In this document: positions 16,815-22,810 of the stretch, in pieces | Layout of the letters: each line of letters begins with the position of its first letter | How positions within the stretch are numbered: position 1 is the stretch's first letter | Assembly: GCA_039805565.1 (NCBI GenBank) | Contig: JBDLTZ010000272.1 | Span: 1-25,191 of the forward strand | Source of the DNA: CALJIC01 sp039805565 | GTDB taxonomy: Bacteria; Chloroflexota; Chloroflexia; Chloroflexales; Roseiflexaceae | DNA length: 25,191 nt | Direction: 5' to 3' | Position numbers and translations under genes: made by a program | The notes under the pieces: generated by a model | Seen by the model: only the letters and a program-made list of their open reading frames with translations | What the model was told of the DNA's origin: nothing | Databases searched by the model: none

Positions 16815-17855
16815 CACGACGATCCCCTCCCCCTCCACCACCACTCCAATCTCCCAACACCCCTCCCCCGCCTCTACCAGCCGCGCGCGCAGCTCGCCGG
16901 CCTGTGCGGGGGCGAGCGCCAGCAGCAGCCCGCCCGAGGTCTGCGGGTCGAACAGGATCTGCGCCAGCGCCTCCTCCACCCCCTCCGCGAGCCGCACGTA
17001 GCCCTCCGCCGCCAGAAACTCGCGGTTACGCCCCAGCCCGCCCGGCGCCACACCGGCCCGCGCGTGCACCAGCGCCCCCGGCAGCAGCGGCACGCCCCCG
17101 GCCCACACCCGCAGCCCCGTGCCCCCGCTGCGCGCCAGCTCCGCCGCATGCCCCAGCAGCCCGAAGCCGGTGATGTCGGTGGCCGCGTGCACATCCATCG
17201 CCGCCGCAGCGTCGGCCGCGACCCGGTTGAGCCGCAGCATGCTCGCCACGGCCGCGGTAAGCTCCCCCTCGCTCGCCACGCCGCGCTTGTGGGCGGTGGT
17301 GATAACGCCTGTGCCGAGCGGCTTCGTCAACAGCAGCACATCGCCCGGGCGCGCGCCGGCCTTGGCAGTCACGCGCGATGGGTGAACGAGCCCGGTGACG
17401 CACAGGCCGTACTTCGGCTCCTTGTCCACCACCGTGTGCCCGCCCGCGACCACCGCGCCCGCCTCGGCCACCTTGTCGGCGCCGCCCTGCAGAATCGCCG
17501 CGATCACCGCGGGCGGCAGATCCTCGGGGAAGCCGGCGATCGCCAGCGCCAGCACCGGGCGACCACCCATAGCGTACACGTCGCTCAGGGCGTTGGCCGC
17601 GGCGATCGCGCCGAAGGTGTAGGGGTCATCCACGATCGGCGGGAAGAAGTCCACCGTCTGCACCAGCGCCAGATCGTCGCTGATGCGGTAGACGGCGGCG
17701 TCGTCGGGCACGCCGAGGCCGACCAGCAGGTTTGGGCTGGTCGGGAGAGTCAGGGAGCGCAGCACCTGCGCCAGGGCCGCCGGGCCCATCTTCGCGGCTC
17801 AGCCGGCGCAGGAGGCCAGCGCGGTGAGCCGCAGGATGTCGTCTTTGTCCATCAT
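16809..17855 (-). CDS. selD: Selenide, water dikinase (selenophosphate synthetase) with in-frame UGA as selenocysteine
   Basis: Makes selenophosphate from selenide and ATP, the selenium donor for Sec-tRNA and selenouridine. The ungapped frame starts only at 17789, but upstream in the same frame lie LTALASCAG, TGA (17799-17801), AAKMGPAAL. This matches the SelD active-site motif with UGA where E. coli SelD has catalytic Cys17; the Lys three residues later (Lys22) matches its Lys20. Read with Sec at 19, the protein is 348 aa, normal for SelD; from 17789 it would be 326 aa and lack both active-site residues. Downstream are GVPDDAAVY, TVDFFPPIVDDPYTFGAIAAANALSDVYAMGG, VVAGGHT and DITGFGLLGHAAE. 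A start at 17852 is equally possible. No strong ribosome site. Divergent from a SAM methyltransferase; it ends in a heptamer hairpin. Sec-containing SelD is known in other bacteria. Confidence 0.9.
17757..17771 (-). promoter_or_regulatory. Candidate bacterial SECIS hairpin in selD
   Basis: In the selD mRNA, GCGCAG-GUG-CUGCGC forms a perfect 6-bp stem (7 with a G-U) with loop GUG, 28-42 nt after the UGA at 17799-17801. Bacterial SECIS elements lie just downstream of the UGA and need a G at the start of the apical loop; both hold here. A second stem, GCCGC/GCGGC, begins directly after the UGA. Confidence 0.5.
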
Positions 17856-17886
17856 TCGCTGTGTTTTCGGCAGAACGGTTCTGGGG

Positions 17887-17892
17887 ATTATA
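17887..17892 (-). promoter_or_regulatory. Putative -10 box of selD
   Basis: TATAAT on the minus strand, giving a start near 17880 and a leader of about 25 nt. It lies only 12 bp from the oppositely oriented TATAAT of the methyltransferase; no -35 is recognisable. Confidence 0.5.
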
Positions 17893-17904
17893 CACCGCCG
17901 CTGC

Positions 17905-17910
17905 TATAAT
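17905..17910 (+). promoter_or_regulatory. Putative -10 box of the SAM methyltransferase (leaderless)
   Basis: TATAAT in TGCTATAATCGCGCT ends 6 bp before the ATG at 17917, so transcription would begin at or next to the start codon. No ribosome site is present, consistent with a leaderless mRNA. Confidence 0.5.
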
Positions 17911-17916
17911 CGCGCT

Positions 17917-18741
17917 ATGTACGCTGACCTGCACGCGCAGCTCATCCCGATCCTGCGCCTCACGCTGGCGCAGGCCGCGCTGCCCCGCACGGGGCTCGCG
18001 CTCGACCTCGCGTGCGGCGATGGGGCCAAGCTGCCGCTGCTGGCGGAGACGCTCGGGCCCGGCGTGCGGCTCGTGGGGCTGGACTGGAGCGCGGAGTCCG
18101 TGCGCGCGGCGCGTGAGTCCAGCCACAGAGACCACAGAGAGCACCGACACGATGTGCGGCCAGGCCCGTTCACGCGTCCTCACCCTCCTCAGGCCGCTAC
18201 GCCCGCTGTGGTGGGCAGCTGGTGGCTCTGCGGCGATGCCCACGCCCTCCCGCTGCGGGATTCATGCCTCGACGCAGCGGTCTGCATCGCCGCGCTCGGC
18301 CTGCTCGCCGAGCCCCTGGTCGCCCTGCGCGAGCTGCGGCGCGCGCTCCGCCCTGGCGCCCCGGCATTCGTCGTCACGGCCGCACAGCTCTGGGCAGAGG
18401 TGACACACTGGCCCGAAGACCTCGCTACAGCCCTGATAGACGCGCTGCGCCATCTGACAGACCGCGGCATCTGGGAGGGCCACGCGGCGTCCGAGGATGT
18501 CGGCGGGGAGCTCGCCGGGCTGCTGGCGGTCGCTGGGTTCGACAGCGTCCACGTGCGCGCCTTCCCGCTGGAGGGCGAGCCTGACCTGGCGCGGCGGGAG
18601 CTCACGCTGGCAGCGTGGCGGGCCCTGCGGCCGCTCGTGGCACCGCACCTCGCGCCGGCTGATCTCGCGCGCTGCGACGCGGTCGAGGCCGAGGTCGAGC
18701 TGGTCCCGCTGGCGCTCGTGGCTCTGGCATCGCCCGCTTGA
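17917..18741 (+). CDS. Class I SAM-dependent methyltransferase with repeat-derived insertion
   Basis: 274 aa from MYADLH; a longer frame from 17824 would run through the divergent promoters and selD. The Rossmann methyltransferase core has motif I LALDLACGDGAKLPLL (27-42), motif II acidic residue in LVGLDWSAESV, then GDAHALPLRDSCLDAAVCIAALGLL and REL-RRALRPGAPAFVV. Substrate unknown. Residues 67-100 (HRDHREHRHDV ... PHPPQAATP) interrupt the expected helix/strand pattern between motifs I/II and the GDA motif and are encoded by a CACAGAGAC tandem repeat (18124-18150), so this is probably an extra loop added by repeat DNA read in frame. The adjacent divergent selD may hint at co-regulation, but nothing shows a selenium-related role. 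Confidence 0.82.
   Translation: MYADLHAQLIPILRLTLAQAALPRTGLALDLACGDGAKLPLLAETLGPGVRLVGLDWSAESVRAARESSHRDHREHRHDVRPGPFTRPHPPQAATPAVVGSWWLCGDAHALPLRDSCLDAAVCIAALGLLAEPLVALRELRRALRPGAPAFVVTAAQLWAEVTHWPEDLATALIDALRHLTDRGIWEGHAASEDVGGELAGLLAVAGFDSVHVRAFPLEGEPDLARRELTLAAWRALRPLVAPHLAPADLARCDAVEAEVELVPLALVALASPA
18124..18150. repeat. 9-bp tandem repeat inside the methyltransferase gene
   Basis: CACAGAGAC, CACAGAGAG, CACCGACAC in tandem. Period 9 keeps the frame. It encodes the HRDHREHRH stretch. Confidence 0.65.
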
Positions 18742-18797
18742 TCAGACCCCGCCCCTTCAACACGAAGACTCAATAGTGCCACACACCTATCGGTCTA

Positions 18798-18935
18798 GTG
18801 GGTGGGTTTCAGAGAGGGCTTGGCCCTCCCTTCCCGAACCACTTCTGAGGTGTTATGCGCACAACCCACCTCGTAAACGCGCGTCAGCGCAGAGCCGGGG
18901 TTTGGGGGTGCAACCCCCGAGGAAACACCCAACAC
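18798..18935. repeat. Hairpin-rich repeat element (possible MITE-like)
   Basis: About 138 bp bounded by imperfect inverted ends: GTGGGTGGGTTTC (18798-18810) and GAAACACCCAACAC (18922-18935, reverse complement GTGTTGGGTGTTTC). Inside are GAGGGC-TTG-GCCCTC (18814-18828) and GGGGGT-GCA-ACCCCC (18904-18918). It fills most of the 18742-19064 gap, which holds no gene; the remaining AT-richer 18945-19010 may hold the promoter of the receiver gene, but I see no clear box. Confidence 0.45.
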
Positions 18936-19064
18936 GCTCTATCCGGCAGGATTGCTCTATAAGGTAGTAGATAACAAAGTATTCAGCCGAGTGCCGTATC
19001 GTACGCCCGGCGGCGCACATTCTGTCTTGTTAGAAAGGAACGACGAACTGAGAGGACACCGCCG

Positions 19065-19580
19065 ATGGCTCGCATCGTCTGCTTCATCGACAGCGCCGCA
19101 CTCGTGGGCGCGGTGCGTCACGGTCTGAGCGGCCGCGAGCACGCCCTTTTCCCGCTCCCCAGCTCCCGCCTCACCGACGACCTGCGCCGGACGGTACGCC
19201 AGCTCAGCCCTGACCTCTTCCTGCTCGAGCTCACCCACGCGCTGGACAACCCGCACCTGTTCATCTTCCTGCGCGCGGACGCGGCCACCCGCGACGTGCC
19301 GGTGGTGGTGCTCGCGGCCGGCCAGAAGCTCGCGCTCTACGCCGAGGCCCTCGGCGCGGACGACTTCCTCAGCAGCGCGTTCGGGCCTGCCGAGCTCAAC
19401 GCGGTGGTCAATCGGCTCGCGCCACACCGCCGGCCACAGCCCGCAACCCTACAGCTACCACCCCTGCCGCCGACCAAGGAGCCCGTGCTCCAGGGGCGCC
19501 GCCGCCGGGTCAAGCTCTGCCGAGCAGCGCTGCGCGGCGCCACGATCCCCGCGCTCGTCCCAGCCCTCGCGCTGGCGTAG
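19065..19580 (+). CDS. Degenerate response-regulator receiver (pseudo-receiver) protein
   Basis: 171 aa. Residues 1-120 follow the CheY fold: strand IVCFID, SPDLFLLEL, VPVVVLAA, and ALGADDFLSSAFGPAELNAVV. The phosphorylation machinery is lost: the phospho-acceptor Asp is Glu55 (LLELTH for LLDL), the N-terminal acid pair is reduced to Asp9, the conserved Thr is Ala84, and the Lys-Pro of DFLTKPF is Ser104-Ala105. It probably acts without phosphorylation, perhaps locked on (Glu can mimic phospho-Asp) or as a protein-interaction module. A Pro-rich linker and a basic tail (GRRRRVKLCRAAL) follow. No output domain is recognised. The ATG is preceded by GAGAGGAC. The ParB-like gene downstream has its own promoter. 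Confidence 0.75.
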   Translation: MARIVCFIDSAALVGAVRHGLSGREHALFPLPSSRLTDDLRRTVRQLSPDLFLLELTHALDNPHLFIFLRADAATRDVPVVVLAAGQKLALYAEALGADDFLSSAFGPAELNAVVNRLAPHRRPQPATLQLPPLPPTKEPVLQGRRRRVKLCRAALRGATIPALVPALALA

Positions 19581-19714
19581 ATGGTCCAGCCGACCCGCCG
19601 GCCGCTTCCGGCATACTCACATAGATGCGAGAGCAGGGCGTCATCGATATCGCCCGCAGCCGTCTTCTGACGTGGTCATTCGAGCGTGAATGGGCGCGGG
19701 TGGAACGTGCGCGG

Positions 19715-19743
19715 TTGCCCCACCCCGCCTCTTCTGGTATACT
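19715..19743 (+). promoter_or_regulatory. Promoter of the ParB-like gene
   Basis: TTGCCC (19715-19720), 17-bp spacer, TATACT (19738-19743), about 72 bp before the ATG. A further CATACTCA at 19612-19619 resembles the -10 context but has no gene assigned to it. No gene is supportable in 19581-19815. Confidence 0.6.
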
Positions 19744-19815
19744 CACCCCCGAACAAGTGTGCCGAAATACCGCGCGCCGGCAAAGCCCGGCGCCGCGACT
19801 CGTTCCGGAGGGAAC

Positions 19816-20898
19816 ATGCAGCTGCTCTACCTGGACCCGCGCATGCTCGAGGCCGACCCGCAGGGCGTCCGTGAGGACCCCGGCGACGTCGAGGGCCTCG
19901 CAACCACCATTCAGGACCACGGCCTGCTCCAGCCGCTCGGTGTGGTAGACGCGGGCCGCGGGCGCTACCGCGTGGTCTACGGCAACCGCCGCCGCGTCGC
20001 CGCGCTCCAGCTCGGCCTCGAGCGCGTGCCCTGCATCCTGCTCGACGCCGACGACCCGCGCACGCTGGTGCAGCAGCTCACCGAGAACCTCCAGCGGCGC
20101 GACCTGAACGACCTCGAGCAGGCGCGGGCCTTCGCGCGCCTCCGCGAGCAACTGGCCAACGGGCGCAGCCCCGGCGACGACACCGAGGGCGCGCTGGACG
20201 AGGGCGTTGGCAAGATGGTGGGGCTCACGGCCCGCACCGTGCGCCGCTACCTCGGTCTGCTCGACCTGCCCGAGGAGGTCCAGGCGTTCATCCGCCGCGG
20301 TGAGCTGAATGTCACCCAGGCCCAGCACCTGCGCCGCATCCCGAACCGCCGCACGCAGATCGAGCTCGCCAAAGCCGCCGTGGACGAGGGCATGTCGGCC
20401 GCCGAGCTGAGCCGCCTCTCAAGCTTCTTCGCCGCCAACCCCGGCCTCTCGCTCGACGACGCGCTGACCGCGCTCCAGCAGGGCGTGGACCTGGCCGCGG
20501 GCGCGCCGAAGCCCGGCGCCCCGCCCCCCGCCGCCTCCGCCGGGCTCGTCAAGGGTGCCGCGGGCGGCGCCGGCGGCTCCGAGGAGAGCGACGACGACCT
20601 ATGGGACGACGAGGACGAGCCGCAGGACGATGGGCAGTTCCTGGGCGTCGAGGACGAGACGGTCGAGAACCAGCCGAAGAACAAGGCGCGCGTGTTCCGT
20701 ATCCGCTCGCTCGACCAGATGCTTGATGAGTCCGACCGGCTGTTCCGCGCCCACGCCGAGGGTGACCTGGTGAAGTGGGTCAAGAGCGACGCGGGCGCGC
20801 CAATGAAGGTGGGGCTGCTGCTGCGCCAGCTCGACACGCTGAGCAAGGCGCTGCGCACCCTGGCCCGCGAGCAGAACTGGGTGTTCGAAGACGCGTAG
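19816..20898 (+). CDS. ParB/Spo0J-like DNA-binding protein, no adjacent ParA
   Basis: 360 aa from ATG 19816 with GGAGGG just upstream. An N-terminal ParB/Srx nucleotide-binding domain holds LATTIQDHGLLQPLGV and YRVVYGNRRRVAAL (55-64; GNRR in the place of the GERR CTP motif), then TENLQRRDLNDLEQARAF. A central HTH lies at about 134-175 (VGLTARTVRRYLGLLDLPEE). After about residue 215 there is a long linker with a strongly acidic patch (ESDDDLWDDEDEPQDD, about 256-271) and a helical C-terminus. There is no ParA gene beside it and no parS-like palindrome noticed, so it may be a nucleoid-associated or regulatory ParB relative rather than the chromosomal segregation protein. The gene ends 7 bp before a strong hairpin. 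Confidence 0.85.
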   Translation: MQLLYLDPRMLEADPQGVREDPGDVEGLATTIQDHGLLQPLGVVDAGRGRYRVVYGNRRRVAALQLGLERVPCILLDADDPRTLVQQLTENLQRRDLNDLEQARAFARLREQLANGRSPGDDTEGALDEGVGKMVGLTARTVRRYLGLLDLPEEVQAFIRRGELNVTQAQHLRRIPNRRTQIELAKAAVDEGMSAAELSRLSSFFAANPGLSLDDALTALQQGVDLAAGAPKPGAPPPAASAGLVKGAAGGAGGSEESDDDLWDDEDEPQDDGQFLGVEDETVENQPKNKARVFRIRSLDQMLDESDRLFRAHAEGDLVKWVKSDAGAPMKVGLLLRQLDTLSKALRTLAREQNWVFEDA

Positions 20899-20905
20899 AA
20901 TCAGC

Positions 20906-20930
20906 GCAGGGAGGGCACAGCCCTCCCTGC
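20906..20930. terminator. Bidirectional hairpin between parB-like gene and dps
   Basis: GCAGGGAGGGC (20906-20916), loop ACA, GCCCTCCCTGC (20920-20930): a perfect 11-bp stem between convergent genes. It is related in sequence to the GAGGGC-TTG-GCCCTC hairpin at 18814, so it may belong to a dispersed family. Confidence 0.65.
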
Positions 20931-20952
20931 AACCCTCCGCGCACCCTCACGG

Positions 20953-21465
20953 CTACGCCTGGAGGTGGCTCTCCAGGAAGTAGAGGTGCTTGTCCACCTC
21001 GCGCACAATCTCGGTGAGCAGATCGGCGGTGCCGATGTCCTCGGCCTTCTCAGCGGCGTCGATCCCCTCGCGCACCACGGCCGCGTAGGCGCCGAAGCGG
21101 TCCGCCAGCGCCGCCACGTGCTCCATGTCGGCCATCTTCCCGCTCGGGTACTCCTGGATCTGGCTCGCCGCGGCCGCCTGCCGCACCGTGCCACACGCGA
21201 AGCCCCCCAGCGCGGTGGCGCGCTCGGCGATCAGATCCACCGCCCCCTGCAGGTACGCCGCCAGCTCGTCGAACAGCTCGTGCAGCTGGTAGAAGTTCGG
21301 CCCCTTCACATTCCAGTGCGCCTGCTTGGTCTGGCTGTACAGGTCCATCGTGTCGGCCAGCCGCTGGTTGAGCAGCTCGACCATCCGCGCCCGCGCCTCC
21401 TCGGGGACGCTGTTGCGCGTGCTCATCATCGTCTCTCCCCGGTCCGCCTTCCTCCGCTGGGTCAT
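20953..21465 (-). CDS. dps: Dps-family ferritin-like DNA-protection protein
   Basis: 170 aa from ATG 21465 (AGGAG upstream). A second start, MMSTRNS at 21429/21426 preceded by GGGGAGAG, would give about 157 aa and is equally plausible. Ferritin-like four-helix bundle that oxidises and stores iron with H2O2 and protects DNA. The inter-subunit ferroxidase residues are all visible: His50, His62 and Asp66 in AHWNVKGPNFYQLHELFDE, and Asp77 and Glu81 in AVDLIAERATALGG. The C-terminus ends DKHLYFLESHLQA without a Lys-rich DNA-binding tail; the basic N-terminus TQRRKADR in the longer form could bind DNA instead. Confidence 0.92.
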   Translation of the reverse strand: MTQRRKADRGETMMSTRNSVPEEARARMVELLNQRLADTMDLYSQTKQAHWNVKGPNFYQLHELFDELAAYLQGAVDLIAERATALGGFACGTVRQAAAASQIQEYPSGKMADMEHVAALADRFGAYAAVVREGIDAAEKAEDIGTADLLTEIVREVDKHLYFLESHLQA

Positions 21466-21766
21466 AGCTGTCTCCTTCAGTCGCCCGGCCGGCAGGCGCA
21501 GGGGCCCGCCGCCAGCGACGTAGCGTCGGCCGCAGAGCCGCCCTCTCAGGCGCTCCCGCTCAGACCGCTACACACTACAATTGCCGTGCCAGGGCTCACG
21601 GGGAGACGCGAGGATGCGGGCGATCGCGCCGATCGCCAGTGCTGCGCGGGGCAGGGCAACGTAACGCTCCACGCCGTAGCGTGAGGCGTGGAGCGAAAGA
21701 GCGGAGGAGGCTGTGGGTGCTGGAGGGCGTTTGACGCGCAGGAGCGCGCGCCTTCATCCTTCGGCG
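21466..21766. other. Intergenic region with hairpin between dps and the phosphoesterase gene
   Basis: No gene is supportable here. CGCTCCACGCC (21665-21675) pairs with GGCGTGGAGCG (21685-21695), an 11-bp stem with a 9-nt loop, about 70 bp past the phosphoesterase stop, so it may be that gene's terminator. A dps promoter should lie here on the minus strand but no clear box is seen. Confidence 0.5.
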
Positions 21767-22609
21767 CTAGCGTGCGATCTCGGCCAGGAACGCGCGCGCG
21801 GCCTGCTCGGGAGAGAGGTCGCCGGCCAGCACCGCGTCCCTGTAGCGACTGATGAAGCTGAACAGGCGCGGGCGGGCGGTGCGGAACTCGTCATACACCA
21901 CTGCGGCCACCGGCCCGCTGTCGGTGAGGTAGCCGCTCGCGGCAAAGTCACGGTCAGTGCGCTCGCGGTCGTAGGGGACGCGCACGATCGCTGCCGACCA
22001 CACGCCGCCGCGCCACGTCATCTGGCCGTAGGAGGCGCGCACATCGCTGTCGAACGGCAGGCCCACCGAGCCGACATTCACCACCAGCGTCTCGTCGACG
22101 CGTCGCACCAGAGGGCGGTGGGTGTGGCCGACAACGAAAAGGGGCGGGGCTGGCGCGATCTGGAGCCGCAGCTCCGCGTCGGCAGTGGTGGTGAGAATGT
22201 TATCGCGGTTGTGGCGCATCGAGGCGTGGACCACGCGCGCTTCGGAGCCGTCGGGGGCTGCGAGGCTCAGTCGCTCAGGCAGGGCCTGGAGCTCGCCCAC
22301 CGCGCCGCCGAGGTCACGCCGCGTCCAGCGCACGTTCTCGCGCACTGCTCCCTCGAGCCCCTGCGGGCGCAGGTGGGGGAAGCGCGCCACGTTGATGACG
22401 TAGTCCTCGTGATTGCCGCGGATCACCTGCCAGCCCGCATCGCGCGCGCGGTCCTGCACGAAGCGCAGGCAGGCCAGCGAGCGCGGCCCGCGGTTGACGA
22501 TGTCGCCGGCGACGGCAACGGCGTCGGGCTGCCAGCGGGCGATGTCATCGGAGACGGCCTCGAGGGCCGCGAGGTTGCCGTGGATGTCGGCGAGGACAGC
22601 GAGCTTCAT
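21767..22609 (-). CDS. Calcineurin-like metallophosphoesterase (YfcE/ApaH-like)
   Basis: 280 aa from MKLAVLADIHGN. The full set of metal ligands of the family is seen: Asp8/His10 (ADIHGN), Asp36 (AGDIVNRGP), Asn66/His67 (RGNHED), His128 (VVHAS), and His162/His164 (VGHTH). It hydrolyses phosphomonoesters or diesters in the cytoplasm; its substrate is not evident. The open frame continues to 22759, but that stretch is a repeat array and a tRNA, so 22609 is the real start. There is no ribosome site: heptamer repeat DNA occupies the leader right up to the ATG. About 70 C-terminal residues (YLTDSGPVAAVVYDEF ...) extend the fold and are common in ~250-280 aa members. Confidence 0.88.
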   Translation of the reverse strand: MKLAVLADIHGNLAALEAVSDDIARWQPDAVAVAGDIVNRGPRSLACLRFVQDRARDAGWQVIRGNHEDYVINVARFPHLRPQGLEGAVRENVRWTRRDLGGAVGELQALPERLSLAAPDGSEARVVHASMRHNRDNILTTTADAELRLQIAPAPPLFVVGHTHRPLVRRVDETLVVNVGSVGLPFDSDVRASYGQMTWRGGVWSAAIVRVPYDRERTDRDFAASGYLTDSGPVAAVVYDEFRTARPRLFSFISRYRDAVLAGDLSPEQAARAFLAEIAR

Positions 22610-22611
22610 GC

Positions 22612-22661
22612 GAGTGCTGAGTGCTGAGTGCTGAGAACCTTTCACCTCAGCACTCAGCACT
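22612..22661. repeat. Heptanucleotide array 7 (GAGTGCT) forming a 16-bp inverted repeat
   Basis: Three GAGTGCT units followed, after AACCTTTCAC, by inverted units. AGTGCTGAGTGCTGAG (22620-22635) pairs perfectly with CTCAGCACTCAGCACT (22646-22661). It lies between the tRNA and the phosphoesterase start codon (22609) and would form a strong hairpin in that gene's leader, or end transcripts from the tRNA. Confidence 0.85.
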
Positions 22662-22665
22662 GGTG

Positions 22666-22740
22666 TGGTGGGCCGCGCAGGATTCGAACCTGCAACCCTG
22701 GCGTTATGAGCGCCTTGCTCTGCCGTTGAGCTAGCGGCCC
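22666..22740 (-). tRNA. tRNA with CAT anticodon (elongator Met, or Ile2 with lysidine)
   Basis: 75 nt including an encoded CCA. Acceptor stem GGGCCGC/GCGGCCC, D arm GCTC...GAGC, anticodon loop CTCATAA, T arm GCAGG-TTCGAAT-CCTGC, discriminator A. Pair 27-43 of the anticodon stem is an A-A mismatch. The first acceptor pair G1-C72 excludes the usual C1-A72 initiator mismatch, so it is not tRNA-fMet. Met versus Ile2 cannot be settled by eye. Confidence 0.93.
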
Positions 22741-22810
22741 CGGGTACGTATCGTACCATGCAGTCGCCACGCGTGCAAACGGTGCCCAGCGCGCCAGGAC
22801 GACCCCAAGC

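Noticed and set aside
16809..17789. selD starting at 17789 as a normal, slightly short gene
   Set aside because: This start leaves out the active-site motif; reading through the UGA at 17799-17801 restores it and the normal length.
17799..17801. UGA in selD as a nonsense mutation (pseudogene)
   Set aside because: It falls exactly on the catalytic Cys/Sec position and the rest of the gene is intact, which is far better explained by selenocysteine.
18742..19064. Decayed insertion sequence in the gap before the receiver gene
   Set aside because: No transposase remnant in any frame; only hairpins and weak inverted ends are visible, so it is listed as a possible MITE-like repeat only.
19625..19948. 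Short plus-strand frame before the ParB-like gene
   Set aside because: It overlaps the promoter and the start of the ParB-like gene in another frame, has no ribosome site and no recognisable family.
22666..22740. tRNA as an integration site for a mobile element
   Set aside because: No integrase, no duplicated tRNA 3' end in the window, and the neighbours look like resident chromosome genes.
22610..22759. N-terminal extension of the phosphoesterase gene upstream of 22609
   Set aside because: The extension would translate a heptamer array and the tRNA gene; MKLAVLADIHGN is the natural family start.
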